Both the position numbers and the translations under genes were made by a program. A stretch of 34,945 nt of DNA from Pleurocapsales cyanobacterium LEGE 06147. Its GTDB lineage: Bacteria; Cyanobacteriota; Cyanobacteriia; Cyanobacteriales; Xenococcaceae. Below are positions 1 through 8,625 of this stretch, piece after piece (the first letter of the stretch is position 1; the number at the start of each line of letters is the position of its first letter). The notes below the pieces were generated by a model, which ran no database searches, was not told where the DNA came from, and saw nothing but the letters and a program-made list of their open reading frames with translations. The stretch covers positions 1 through 34,945 of the forward strand of contig JADEWQ010000059.1 of assembly GCA_015207585.1 (NCBI GenBank). The letters run 5' to 3'.

Positions 1-105
1 TAGAGGAGAGGACTTTCACCTCTAAAGTCACTAAGTTATCCTAGCTTTGTAGCTAGGCTACCCATCCCTGAGTGTTCATACTCATTTAGGATAAACGAAT
101 CGCAC
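1..105 (-). mobile_element. Candidate 5' end of a group II intron inside tnpB
   Basis: Read on the minus strand, the DNA from position 105 starts with GTGCG, the conserved 5' boundary of group II introns. Within the next 105 bases come a perfect hairpin (CCTAGCT/AGCTAGG) and the string GAGGTGAAAGTCCTC, which resembles the domain I segment of bacterial group II introns. The boundary falls where the resemblance of the TnpB protein stops, splitting a codon after its first T. The rest of the intron, including any reverse transcriptase, would lie left of the window. The alternative is that this is the normal right end of the insertion sequence with its own hairpins. The call rests on recalled motifs and is moderate. 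Confidence 0.5.
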
Positions 106-634
106 AGACAAACTCGGCATAAAAACACTTATTCCTAGGGAGTATTTTTAGTTCTTTAATATCTGTAAAGTTAATGTTGCTAGGCATTGGTAGATTAAAA
201 CTATCAAGCCCGAACCAACATTTAACTTGTTTCCCCAGTGGGACTCGAATCAACCCGTCTTTAAGTTTCAGTGCTTGACTGGGATAGGAGACCAATGCAA
301 GACCTCCTTTCTTGCGATACTTGGGCAGTCTTAGTTTGTTTTCTAGTCTTCCTTCCCGATCTGCTTTGACTAATTTCTTATAAGAGGCAAAAGACTTATA
401 AACGGAACGAAGAATCTGCTGTGCTGCTTGGGAGTGAAAAACTTTGTAGTGGAGATTGTTTTTGTACAGTTTTTCTAGGTCGTATTTGCCAATGTAGCGT
501 TTGGCTTTAAGGTAGAGCTGTCTTGCATAGTAGATGCCCATGTTGGTTAAACTATGAGCTTGCTGGCAAAGAAATACTAGAATTGCTGATAATTCGTTAT
601 CAGGTTTCAATAACACTTGCTGGCATCCGTACAC
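86..634 (-). pseudogene. tnpB: N-terminal fragment of a TnpB (IS200/IS605-type) protein
   Basis: The 182-residue open frame matches the N-terminal part of OrfB/TnpB proteins: the helix-rich start, the block around ILRSVYKSFASYKKL, and the beta segment ending in CFYAEFV. TnpB is an RNA-guided nuclease of about 400 residues; the RuvC-like catalytic half and the zinc finger are missing here. Only residues up to about 176 are tnpB; the last six (CAIRLS) come from the sequence beginning GTGCG at 105, read as a group II intron. Translation starts at GTG 632-634, four bases after a strong GGAGGTGAG at 639-647. No tnpA is visible beside it. If the intron is intact and splices, the gene might still be functional, with its 3' half left of the window; otherwise it is a dead fragment. 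Confidence 0.75.
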
Positions 635-662
635 TTAACTCACCTCCTTATTGCTGCTTATT

Positions 663-857
663 TTATCATGAACGAGACGCTTAAAAGCGGCTAAGCTGAA
701 CGCTTGCTCGTTTTCATGAGGGGCTGTCCGACAAGTCGCCCTCCGGGAAGGCGGAATTTACGATCTCCTCGCATGCCGCCGGACGCAGGTTCCGGCGGAA
801 CGAGGAGTCCGCAGTTTAAACGCCCCGTCCCCTGCTTGAAAGACAGGGGCATTCAAC
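663..857. mobile_element. Hairpin-rich transposon end, possible omega-RNA scaffold
   Basis: This stretch is packed with inverted repeats: an imperfect TCATGAACGAG/CTCGTTTTCATGA pair (666-719), CGCC/GGCG near 738-753, a long stem made of CTCCTCG/CGAGGAG and CCGCCGGA/TCCGGCGG (765-807), and CCCCTG/CAGGGG (829-849), followed by ATTCAAC. IS200/IS605-family ends carry such hairpins. Read on the plus strand, a last hairpin followed by TTCAA resembles the 3' end of a TnpB guide (omega) RNA. Read on the minus strand it would be the left end of the adjacent tnpB. Orientation is therefore open. Short open frames running through it are not convincing genes. Confidence 0.45.
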
Positions 858-1058
858 ATCGCTTTTCGGTAAGGCAGCAACAACCGATGCAACCGCCGAG
901 AAAATCTTGATGGATCGAGCTGGAATAGATGGATATAATTTCGGTAATATTTTCTCTCTCCAAGCTTTACTGCTTCTAGAGAGGATTTTATTCGATCGCT
1001 CCCCTTCACCTCGGGTGAAGATAACTAGCAACTTGAGTTAATATCTAATATCTGATAG

Positions 1059-1799
1059 ATGAACTTTGCCGATACTATTGCTCAACTCCAATGGCAACTT
1101 GAGGAAATTGCTATTCGCTTGAAAAAAAATCAACAGGAACAAGCTGCTACGAAAGAATGCATAGAAAAGTTGGAAGCACAGATCCAACAAGAATCTCACC
1201 GTCAAAGTGAATTGGATCGAGAAGCTGTCGAACTCGAACAACAGACTCAGAAACTGAGAGCTAACTTGAATAAATTGCAGCGAATTTCTGCTCTTTGCGA
1301 GCAATTTCAAGAATTAGCTACAGAATGTCAAGATAATCAGGAATTATTGCAAATTCTGTACTCATCTGTTCCTATACAAACAACCTCTCAAGTTATAGAG
1401 AATGCCGATACTACCGTCGAATACCTAGAAGAAAATAATGTTAACTTTATTTATCAGCCAGAAAACCAATTCAACGGCAGCACAACAGACAACAACGATC
1501 GAGATTCAGCACTGACAATTGCCAAAATTAAGGCAGCCTTACCCAATGCCGAACAAATTTACCGACACATTGTGGCTCGTTATCTAGAGCAATATCAAGC
1601 TTTTCAAAATTTGATGGTTGATGAGCTAGATGTAATTTGGTGTTCCGTTGCCTTTATTGCTTTTGGACGAGCTTCTTATCGTCAACTAAGTTTCAAGCAT
1701 CATCCAGACTTAGATGGCTCAGATCTTGCCATGCAGCTAATCAATACTGCATGGGAAATCTCTCAAGATTATTTAGGTAAGATAAATAATGCAAGTTAG
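1059..1799 (+). CDS. Coiled-coil protein with a C-terminal J-domain-like segment
   Basis: The 246-residue protein has an N-terminal heptad-rich helix (about residues 5-85, rich in E, Q, K and L, predicted coiled coil), a polar linker (about 130-160) and a C-terminal segment that looks like part of a DnaJ J-domain: FGRASYRQLSFKHHPD followed by an LINTAWEIL-like helix. The HPD tripeptide (215-217), needed for Hsp70 stimulation in J-proteins, is present; the usual first helix is not obvious. No signal peptide or membrane segment is seen. It ends 15 bases before the TTG of mutL and may be co-transcribed with it. Function is unknown; a DnaK partner role is an inference from HPD only. Confidence 0.75.
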   Translation: MNFADTIAQLQWQLEEIAIRLKKNQQEQAATKECIEKLEAQIQQESHRQSELDREAVELEQQTQKLRANLNKLQRISALCEQFQELATECQDNQELLQILYSSVPIQTTSQVIENADTTVEYLEENNVNFIYQPENQFNGSTTDNNDRDSALTIAKIKAALPNAEQIYRHIVARYLEQYQAFQNLMVDELDVIWCSVAFIAFGRASYRQLSFKHHPDLDGSDLAMQLINTAWEISQDYLGKINNAS

Positions 1800-1814
1800 T
1801 AACTATTCTAAAAA

Positions 1815-3686
1815 TTGTCCCCTACCATTCAAACTCTTACTTCAGATGTAATTCATCTTATCGCTGCTGGTGAGGTAATTGATTCTTTAGCAGCGGTAGT
1901 GCGAGAGTTGGTTGAAAATGCATTGGATGCAGGAGCAACGAGAATTACAGTTTCTTTGATGCCCGAACTGTGGTGGATACAGGTAGTAGATAATGGTAAA
2001 GGCATGTCTTTGAGGGATTTAAGAGTTTGCGCATCTGCTCATAGCACCAGTAAAATTTGCAGCCTTAAAGATCTTTGGCACATTACCAGTTTAGGATTTC
2101 GCGGCGAAGCTCTGCATAGTATCTCTCAAGTAGCAGATTTAGAAATTTTAAGTCGTTCTTCAATAGAACTAGACAATATTGGTTGGCGCGTTATCTATCA
2201 GCAAGGAAAACCTGTAGCAGAAGAAGCGATGGCGATCGCGCCAGGAACGATCGTGACTGTCTCTAACCTATTTGATAAATTTCCCGCACGCCGTCGTGGT
2301 TTGCCTCCTCTGTCCCAACAACTGAAATCGGTGCAAGCGATAATTCAGCAAATTGCGCTCTGTCATCCTCGGGTAACTTGGCAAATAAGGCAAAATCATC
2401 AGCCTTGGTTCAACATCAGTCCGGGGACTATAGCCAGACAAATTCTGCCACAAATTCTTAAAAGAGTCTGCTCGAGCGATTTACATTATCTCAAGTTAGA
2501 TGTAGCCACACCTCAGGAGGGGGAGATAAGGAAAATAGGGAAAGCGGGTGACGCGGCTGAAGAAGACGCCGAGAGAGTGAGACGCGGGGACGCGGAGATT
2601 AAATTCATCAAATCTAAAAGTTGTGCTGAGCCTGTAGCCTTAAGCGTTAGTGAAGGATTGGTAAAAGAGCGGCAAAGCGAATGTATCCTCAATTCCCAAT
2701 CTCAAATTGAATTAGTTCTTGGCTTGCCCGATCGCTGTCACCGTCGACGGGCAGATTGGATTAAGGTAGCAGTTAATGGGCGAATAGTGCGATCGCTACC
2801 ATTAGAACAAACAATTATAGCAGCGATGGCTCGAACTTTGCCGCGCGATCGCTATCCCGTCTGTTTTCTTCACTTGCAAACTTCTCCCTCTCAAATCGAC
2901 TGGAATCGTCATCCTGCCAAAACAGAAATTTATCTCCATTTCCTTCCCTATTGGCAAGAACAAATAAGTAAAGCGATCGCACAAGCTTTGCAACTCGATC
3001 CCGCCAGTCTTCCAGCTACTGTTGGCGATCGACGAGTAGGAAAATTGCTGAAAGTGGCAGAAGAAAAGGGAGCCTATAATCTCAGTCGTAACTTACGCTC
3101 TCCCTCTCCAGTAACCAAAGCAGAGCGAGCTGACGATCTAAGCCTCATCGAACTGCAAGCGGTTGCCCAAGTAAACAAAACCTATATAGTAGCCGAACAT
3201 CCTACTGGTTTGTGGTTGATAGAACAGCATATTGCCCACGAACGAGTTTTATACGAACAACTACAAGATTATTGGGAATTAGTTTCTTTAGAAACTCCTA
3301 TCATTCTCAACAATTTAGTTCCGTCACAACTAGAGCAACTAGAAAGATTGAGTATAGAGATAGAGCCTTTTGGCGAGGATTTATGGGCTGCCAGAAATGC
3401 GCCACTTATGCTTGCTACAAGGGAAGATTGTGCCGATGCTTTAGTCGAGCTTAGTTGGGGAGGAGACTTGCAATCTGCTCAAGTAGCTACAGCTTGCCGC
3501 AGTGCTATCCGTAACGGTACTACTCTAAGCTTACCAGAGATGCAAAATTTATTGGATCGGTGGAAAATGACTCGCAATCCTCGTACTTGTCCTCACGGAA
3601 GACCGATTTATTTATCTCTAGAAGAATCTTCCCTGGCTCGTTTTTTCCGTCGTCACTGGGTTATTGGCAAAAGCCACGGAATTTGA
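1815..3686 (+). CDS. mutL: DNA mismatch repair protein MutL
   Basis: MutL is the ATP-driven matchmaker of mismatch repair. GHKL ATPase motifs are clear: ENALDAG (34-40), DNGKGM (59-64), TSK (78-80) and GFRGEAL (94-100). The C-terminal half has the endonuclease signatures: a DQHA(X)2E(X)4E-type motif written EQHIAHERVLYE (470-481), ACRSAIRNG and CPHGRP (592-597). So this is the nicking type of MutL, as expected in organisms without MutH. The start is TTG at 1815: an in-frame stop lies two codons upstream and the family alignment (LIAAGEVI) begins soon after. About 50 residues (roughly 232-285) between the ATPase core and the transducer region are encoded by repeat-like DNA and look like an in-frame insertion. 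Length is otherwise normal for the family. Confidence 0.95.
   Translation: MSPTIQTLTSDVIHLIAAGEVIDSLAAVVRELVENALDAGATRITVSLMPELWWIQVVDNGKGMSLRDLRVCASAHSTSKICSLKDLWHITSLGFRGEALHSISQVADLEILSRSSIELDNIGWRVIYQQGKPVAEEAMAIAPGTIVTVSNLFDKFPARRRGLPPLSQQLKSVQAIIQQIALCHPRVTWQIRQNHQPWFNISPGTIARQILPQILKRVCSSDLHYLKLDVATPQEGEIRKIGKAGDAAEEDAERVRRGDAEIKFIKSKSCAEPVALSVSEGLVKERQSECILNSQSQIELVLGLPDRCHRRRADWIKVAVNGRIVRSLPLEQTIIAAMARTLPRDRYPVCFLHLQTSPSQIDWNRHPAKTEIYLHFLPYWQEQISKAIAQALQLDPASLPATVGDRRVGKLLKVAEEKGAYNLSRNLRSPSPVTKAERADDLSLIELQAVAQVNKTYIVAEHPTGLWLIEQHIAHERVLYEQLQDYWELVSLETPIILNNLVPSQLEQLERLSIEIEPFGEDLWAARNAPLMLATREDCADALVELSWGGDLQSAQVATACRSAIRNGTTLSLPEMQNLLDRWKMTRNPRTCPHGRPIYLSLEESSLARFFRRHWVIGKSHGI
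2510..2660 (+). repeat. Interspersed-repeat DNA carried in frame within mutL
   Basis: The segment has two parts. About 2515-2597 is G/A-rich with iterated GACGCGG and GACGCGGGGACGCGGAGA, a wording typical of dispersed cyanobacterial repeats. About 2621-2657 reads TGTGCTGAGCCTGTAGCC then TTAAGCGTTAGTGAAGG, like another dispersed repeat family. Both stay open in the mutL frame and give a charged, low-complexity stretch unlike MutL. The family assignment is from memory; that the segment is foreign to MutL is inferred from the break in the MutL-like sequence on either side. Confidence 0.5.
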
Positions 3687-3886
3687 CGCTCTTATCGTCA
3701 CAGACGAGGGATTCTTGAGCTGAACATTGCCAAAGACGTATTTATTCTGCACCAGGTACTTCTTTAGATGACATCGTGAAATCATACAGAAATTATTTGG
3801 AATGACTATATTTAGAAAAAAGTCTTAACTTGAGTACACCGAAGAATTTATATTGAAGAGAAGTCGATCCCCAGGTAAAAACTATC

Positions 3887-5083
3887 GTGAAAGCAATCAC
3901 AATTCTCGGTTCTACAGGTTCAATCGGTACGCAAACCTTAGATATCGTAACTCGCCATCCCGACCAATTTCGCGTTGTGGGACTGGCAGCAGGTAATAAT
4001 ACCAGCTTACTTGCCGAGCAAATTCGCCAATTCCAACCGGAAATCGTGGCTACTTGCTACGAAGAAAAATTACCAGAATTAAAAGAAGCGATCGCCGATT
4101 TGCCCAATCCGCCCCAATTGCTAGTGGGTGAGGAAGGAGTAGCTCAAGTGGCTCGCTATGGAGATGCCCAAACCGTAGTGACAGGTATTGTCGGTTGTGC
4201 TGGTTTACTGCCAACTATTGCTGCGATCGAAGCTGGAAAAGATATTGCCCTAGCTAATAAAGAAACTCTAATTGCTGGTGGTCCCGTAGTACTCCCTTTA
4301 CTAGAAAAACACGCTAACAAGTTGCTTCCGGCAGACTCGGAGCATTCTGCCATTTTCCAATGTCTCCAAGGAGTTCCCGAAGGTGGTTTGAGACGAATTT
4401 TACTCACAGCTTCTGGCGGTGCCTTCCGCGATTTACCCGTAGAAAAATTAGATTCTGTCACTGTCAAAGATGCCCTCAAACATCCCAATTGGTCGATGGG
4501 CAAAAAAATCACCATTGATTCGGCTACCTTGATGAATAAAGGGCTAGAAGTGATCGAAGCTCATTTCCTTTTTGGTTTGGACTACGATCGCATCGAAATT
4601 GTCATCCATCCTCAAAGTATTATTCATTCTTTGATTGAGTTACAGGATACTTCCGTTCTAGCTCAGTTGGGATGGCCCGATATGCGTCTACCCTTACTTT
4701 ATGCTCTTTCTTGGCCTGAAAGAATTTATACAGATTGGGAACGCTTAGATTTAGTTAAAGCAGGTAATTTAACTTTCCGCGAGCCAGATCATGCTAAATA
4801 CCCCTGCATGAAACTGGCCTATGCGGCAGGTAGGGCTGGCGGTTTAATGCCTGCAGTCCTCAATGCTGCCAACGAACAAGCAGTTGCCCTCTTTTTAGCA
4901 GAAAAAATTAACTTTTTAGATATTCCTCGTTTAATTGAAACCACTTGCGATCGCTTTACTACCCAAAATAATCAAACTCCTGCTTTAGAAGAGATTTTGA
5001 CTGCCGATCGCTGGGCAAGACAAGCAGTTATTGCTGCTAGGGAGGAGTTTAATAAAGGCGATCGCTTGATTTCTTTGAAATAA
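3887..5083 (+). CDS. dxr: 1-deoxy-D-xylulose 5-phosphate reductoisomerase
   Basis: DXR (IspC) converts 1-deoxy-D-xylulose 5-phosphate to 2-C-methyl-D-erythritol 4-phosphate with NADPH, the committed step of the MEP isoprenoid pathway that feeds carotenoids, phytol and quinones. The NADPH-binding GSTGSIG is at residues 8-14, LANKETL at 122-128, the metal-binding PADSEH at 148-153, the substrate-loop block [15 protein letters not shown], and [14 protein letters not shown] further on. Length (398) is typical. The start is GTG at 3887; it gives exactly the canonical N-terminus, and no better ATG lies upstream. It stands alone, with about 200 bases of non-coding DNA before it. Confidence 0.97.
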   Translation: MKAITILGSTGSIGTQTLDIVTRHPDQFRVVGLAAGNNTSLLAEQIRQFQPEIVATCYEEKLPELKEAIADLPNPPQLLVGEEGVAQVARYGDAQTVVTGIVGCAGLLPTIAAIEAGKDIALANKETLIAGGPVVLPLLEKHANKLLPADSEHSAIFQCLQGVPEGGLRRILLTASGGAFRDLPVEKLDSVTVKDALKHPNWSMGKKITIDSATLMNKGLEVIEAHFLFGLDYDRIEIVIHPQSIIHSLIELQDTSVLAQLGWPDMRLPLLYALSWPERIYTDWERLDLVKAGNLTFREPDHAKYPCMKLAYAAGRAGGLMPAVLNAANEQAVALFLAEKINFLDIPRLIETTCDRFTTQNNQTPALEEILTADRWARQAVIAAREEFNKGDRLISLK

Positions 5084-5177
5084 ATGTTTAATCTCGGATA
5101 ATTGACACTCAAAAGACCGCTTCTTCAACAACTAAGTTTTGTAATTTTGAATGCCTACATTTTTAATTTTTAAATGC

Positions 5178-5405
5178 TTAAGAGACTGCTTCCCACCAGT
5201 CAAAAATTTGCTCCAACTGCTCTAGAGAAATTAATCCATACTGCCACAAACTCATTGGTAAAAGATGGGGAAGCTGTTGACTTTGACGTAGGGCAATGGT
5301 AAGCGAGTCTTCCGAAATTCCTAAACTTTTCCGTAAAAAACTAATTAATAAATTTAGCTTTCTCGATTCGTTAACTTCTAAGCAGGAAAAAGTCTTTTCA
5401 GGCAT
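5178..5405 (-). CDS. DUF2949 family small protein
   Basis: This 75-residue protein contains the block SLTIALRQSQQLPHLLPM followed by LWQYGLISLEQLEQIFDW, the characteristic pattern of the cyanobacterial DUF2949 family. No catalytic residues, signal or membrane segment are apparent; it is predicted to be a small soluble helical protein. Its function is unknown. It is convergent with dxr and separated from it by about 95 bases. The ATG at 5403-5405 is the only reasonable start. Confidence 0.75.
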   Translation of the reverse strand: MPEKTFSCLEVNESRKLNLLISFLRKSLGISEDSLTIALRQSQQLPHLLPMSLWQYGLISLEQLEQIFDWWEAVS

Positions 5406-5792
5406 GACAGTTATCTAATTTACGTCTCGTTAATTCCTAAGAGAAAAGGGTAAAGGGTAGAGAATTATAGCAGGAGTCACCGAGTCAGGAAGACCTTCGG
5501 TAGTCGCTATGGACCCTTCGGGAGCGCGTACAGAAGTATAATTCTTAAACTGCAATGATTTGGGCTATTCAATGTGTCCTAATCTTTTTGACTACCGCTT
5601 TAATTAATTTCTTTTTCCATTACCCCTTTCCCTTTGCCTATTTGTTTATTCCCCTTACAACTTCCTCTTTATGTATTTCATCGACCTGACTTGTTAGAGA
5701 CTAGACTCTCAGCTGTTGCTAACCAAATTAGAAAAAGATCGGGAGAAAATAGAGAAGCGAGCGAGAAGGGATCGAGAACAGAAACAAAGTCC
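5406..5792. other. Non-coding stretch with repeat fragments
   Basis: No convincing gene is seen. Around 5480-5530 lie G/C-rich fragments such as ACCTTCGGTAGTCGCTATGG and CCCTTCGGGAGCGCG that resemble dispersed cyanobacterial palindromic repeats. The rest is AT-rich. A short open run near 5705-5796 encodes a charged peptide (LEKDREKIEKRARRDREQ) without a start codon; it could be the tail of a lost gene but cannot be assigned. Confidence 0.4.
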
Positions 5793-6134
5793 TTAGTTGC
5801 GATCTAGATTGTCTAGAAAAGATTCAACTGCATGAAGATAAGCTTGATTGCTCAGTGTTTCTGGAGAAAGTCTGCCGCGTGCGACCGCACTTTCTACTAG
5901 GTTGGTTGCATCTATCCTGCCAGATTTAACCGCAGCGATAAAAGCGGCATTGCCAGGAATTCCTTGGTTGACGAAATAACCTTGATAGCCGTGGCTTACT
6001 AAATTAAAGGGAGTTACTTCGACAACATTATGCATAGGAGCAGTACTCGTTGCAGCTATTTCATTAGCTAGTACGGGAGCAGCTACCAAAGAAAGAGCCA
6101 GAGAAGATAGACTACCAATTATGAAACGTTGCAT
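5793..6134 (-). CDS. Conserved cyanobacterial exported protein, unknown function
   Basis: From the ATG at 6132-6134 (preceded by AGGAGG seven bases upstream) the protein is 113 residues. It begins with a classical signal peptide: MQRF, a hydrophobic core (IIGSLSSLALSLVAA) and a likely cleavage after VLA-N. The mature part has VTPFNLVSHGYQGYF, then a small helical region with IDATNLVESAVARGRLS and a C-terminal amphipathic helix. This layout recalls a group of short cyanobacterial periplasmic proteins with no assigned function. A longer reading from 6176 adds 14 residues but lacks a ribosome site and would bury the signal peptide. Confidence 0.7.
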   Translation of the reverse strand: MQRFIIGSLSSLALSLVAAPVLANEIAATSTAPMHNVVEVTPFNLVSHGYQGYFVNQGIPGNAAFIAAVKSGRIDATNLVESAVARGRLSPETLSNQAYLHAVESFLDNLDRN

Positions 6135-6290
6135 AATTTTTCCTCCTGTATCAGTTAAGTCAATTAATCTATGCAATCTTTTTTCTTTAATTACTAGAAT
6201 CGTTGACTCAACTGAGTCTGCTCTGACTCTTAGCTGAGAGTTAGATAAAATTTGGCTAAGAAAACTGAGTAGATTTTGAGAAAAAGATGA

Positions 6291-6593
6291 TTAAAAATAA
6301 CTATCTTGATACATAAAGCTAATTCGAGGTAAAAGCGGATCTTCAACTAAACCAATCCCTTGATAACCCCAACGTTTTAATAATCCTCTCAAATGGGTGG
6401 GAGATATAGATTCTACTATTAGGCGATCGCGAAATTCTGCTCCATGAGTATTAATATAGCTGAGAGCTTCGCTATGTTCTTTAAATAAAAGCAAATAACT
6501 AGCTTCAGTTGCATTATCCTTTTGGGGCATACGAGCAACTAAATATTTGCCATCGATTTTGGAGCGAATGAGATAATTAATTTGAGACAACAT
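6291..6593 (-). CDS. Conserved hypothetical protein, 100 residues
   Basis: The protein reads as a compact alpha/beta domain (INYLIRSKIDGKYLVAR, then a helix EHSEALSYINTHG, a strand RLIVESIS, and an RGLLKRWGYQGIGLVEDP block). It has no membrane segment, signal peptide or known motif. The style is that of small cyanobacterial conserved proteins, but I do not recognise a named family. It is followed by the permease gene at 6660-7715 on the same strand, 66 bases upstream in its own direction, with CAAAAGT heptamer repeats between them. Confidence 0.6.
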   Translation of the reverse strand: MLSQINYLIRSKIDGKYLVARMPQKDNATEASYLLLFKEHSEALSYINTHGAEFRDRLIVESISPTHLRGLLKRWGYQGIGLVEDPLLPRISFMYQDSYF

Positions 6594-6603
6594 TCTACGA
6601 ATT

Positions 6604-6622
6604 CAAAAGTCAAAAGTCAAAA
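6604..6622. repeat. Short heptamer tandem repeat (CAAAAGT)
   Basis: Two full copies and a partial copy of CAAAAGT lie between two minus-strand genes. Heptamer tandem repeats of this kind (STRRs) are common in cyanobacterial intergenic DNA. The array is short and may only reflect replication slippage. Confidence 0.6.
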
Positions 6623-6659
6623 AGATGTAAATTTCTATTCTGTTCCTCTTTTTTATTTT

Positions 6660-7715
6660 TCACTTAAGATCTTCTAGTTTAATACGAGGATCGACTGCTT
6701 TGAGGAGTAAGTCAGCTAGTAAATTACCGATAATTAGCATCGTTGCTCCCATCATCAAGCTTGCCATCACCAAATAAAGGTCTTGAGCTTGAACGGCTTG
6801 TAAGATTAAACGACCTAAACCAGGCCAATTAAAGAAAAATTCGGCAATAAACGCCCCGCTGAGTAAGCTGGCAAATTCAAATCCTAAAAGAGTAATTAGA
6901 GGATTAATGGCGTTGCGCAAAGCATGAACATAAAGCACTTTATTTTCTGGCAATCCCTTAGCGCGAGCAGTTTGGATGTAATCTTGTCTGAGAACATCGA
7001 GTAATTGTCCTCGGGTAAGGCGTAGAAGTCCAGCAAAGCTGGTAATACTCAAAGCGATTGTAGGTAAAATCATATGCCAGCCAATATCAAGAATTTTACC
7101 TACAGGGGATAAGTCTGTATAGTAAATACTGGTCATGCCGCCAACAGGAAACAAAGGGGAAGTAATTTGGGCGACGAACAAAAGCAATAAAGCAGTGATG
7201 AAACTAGGGAAACCCTGACCAAAGTAGCTGATGAAGCGCAGGATTTTATCTATTAAAGTATTCTGTTTAACTGCGCTGACAATCCCTAGAGGTATAGCGA
7301 TCGCCCAAGTTATGATAATTGAAGCTATAGCTAGCAATAAGGTTGCGGGTATTCTTTCGATCAGCAAAGAGGAAACGGGACGCATGTAGACAAAGCTAGT
7401 ACCGAAATCAAAGTGGGTGACTACTCGCACCAACCAACGCCAATATTGAACTAGGGGAGGTTGGTCTAAGCCAAATTGCTGGCTTAATTGCGCTAACCTT
7501 TCGGGGGAAATTTGTGGATCGTTTCTTAAGGTATCGAGATAATCTCCAGGCGCTAGCTGAATAATAGTAAAGCTGAGAACCGAGGCTAAAAAGAGAGTCA
7601 AAATTGCTTGTAATAGTCTTTTAACAATATAGAGAGTCGTTTCATTGACGAATAACTCTTTTAGCCCAGCTAATTTAGAATCTAAACTAATAGAAGAATC
7701 CCTGCTAGCAGTCAT
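6660..7715 (-). CDS. DppB/OppB-type ABC transporter permease
   Basis: This 351-residue inner-membrane permease belongs to the binding-protein-dependent transport family for peptides, nickel or related solutes. The first membrane helix (RLLQAILTLFLASVLSF) is followed by the family hallmark IIQLAPGDYLDTL and the PERLAQLSQQFGLDQPPLVQYW block. Several further membrane helices, the loop LRQDYIQTARAKGLPE (the EAA-like coupling motif that contacts the ATPase), and the tail WPGLGRLILQAVQAQD...LLKAVDPRIKLE complete it. No substrate-binding protein, second permease or ATPase gene is next to it, so its partners must be elsewhere and the substrate cannot be named. The DUF3120 gene lies 34 bases upstream on the same strand and could be in the same transcript. 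Confidence 0.9.
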   Translation of the reverse strand: MTASRDSSISLDSKLAGLKELFVNETTLYIVKRLLQAILTLFLASVLSFTIIQLAPGDYLDTLRNDPQISPERLAQLSQQFGLDQPPLVQYWRWLVRVVTHFDFGTSFVYMRPVSSLLIERIPATLLLAIASIIITWAIAIPLGIVSAVKQNTLIDKILRFISYFGQGFPSFITALLLLFVAQITSPLFPVGGMTSIYYTDLSPVGKILDIGWHMILPTIALSITSFAGLLRLTRGQLLDVLRQDYIQTARAKGLPENKVLYVHALRNAINPLITLLGFEFASLLSGAFIAEFFFNWPGLGRLILQAVQAQDLYLVMASLMMGATMLIIGNLLADLLLKAVDPRIKLEDLK

Positions 7716-7749
7716 AAGCTTAGTGGCTCAAAAAGTAAAAATAACATTT

Positions 7750-8493
7750 CTAGGCTAACGATGCCGCAACCCAAAATAAACTGTCCACTAAGATTGTACT
7801 CAATACTGCTCCGGCAAATGCCCACCAATGAAGTCGATATTTTTGGAGTGCCCAAAAACTGATTGCTAACAAGATATTGACCAAGACAACAGCCCAGCTA
7901 ATACCCCATAGGGTTTGTATCTGTGCTAAAGCTTCACGAAAAATCGGTGTTGCTAAAGCTGGTTCGACTGCCATTAGCTTGCGCCAGTAAGGAATTAAAT
8001 CGGTAAGGTAGAAAAAGAGATCAGTAATGGCTGTTCCTAACAAAGAACCAAGATAGAAATAATTTCCTACCAATCCCCAACCGCGCCACAAACACCAAAT
8101 TGCAAAAGGTACACCGATAGATTCGACCGGAATATGGATTAAGGGTTCCCAGCGCAACCAGCCCCAATAAATAGAACCCGCTAACCAACTCCAACTAAAC
8201 CCCAAAATAATATCTCCCCACAAGCGAGTTTGTTGGCGGCGATATAGCAACCATCCCAGCACTACCCAACCTCCTGTCAGCCAAAAACTGATCCAGGGAA
8301 ATAGTCTTACTAAAGGTGCTTGCAAAAATACCGGAACCGAGACTAGAAACGAAGCAGCAAAAAAAATCTGCCAAGCTTGACGTTCCTTAATTTGCCCCAG
8401 CCATAAATTAAGAATAGTTTTCTGGGATTGGATAATTGAGTTGGAGGAAGAGGTAGATGTTGAGGTCACGGGCAATTGAATATAATTAAACAA
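7750..8493 (-). CDS. DUF3120 family membrane protein
   Basis: The 247-residue protein is mostly hydrophobic with about six to seven membrane spans, many tryptophans, and the segment FLVSVPVFLQAPLVRLFPWISF, which recalls the DUF3120 family of cyanobacteria and plastids. The N-terminal 35 residues are polar and rich in S and T. The start is uncertain: the open frame begins at TTG 8491-8493 with no clear ribosome site, and a GTG eight codons on is an alternative. Biochemical function is unknown. It precedes the permease gene by 34 bases on the same strand. Confidence 0.75.
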   Translation of the reverse strand: MFNYIQLPVTSTSTSSSNSIIQSQKTILNLWLGQIKERQAWQIFFAASFLVSVPVFLQAPLVRLFPWISFWLTGGWVVLGWLLYRRQQTRLWGDIILGFSWSWLAGSIYWGWLRWEPLIHIPVESIGVPFAIWCLWRGWGLVGNYFYLGSLLGTAITDLFFYLTDLIPYWRKLMAVEPALATPIFREALAQIQTLWGISWAVVLVNILLAISFWALQKYRLHWWAFAGAVLSTILVDSLFWVAASLA

Positions 8494-8625
8494 AATTGTT
8501 TTAATTTTATTTACTTTTCTTTACTTTTTTCAAAGTATCACAAATTTTGAGAGCTGTAGTTTAAGAGAGGTGGAAAATGTATAAGTCAGGGAGTTTAGAT
8601 TCTGAATAATTACCAATAATTGCCG

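Noticed and set aside
704-910. Plus-strand open frame of 68 codons
   Set aside because: It runs through the hairpin-rich transposon end, has a biased P/R/S composition and no family resemblance.
5705-5796. Tail of a Uma2-like or other gene on the plus strand
   Set aside because: Only about 30 codons of charged low-complexity sequence without a start; too little to assign.
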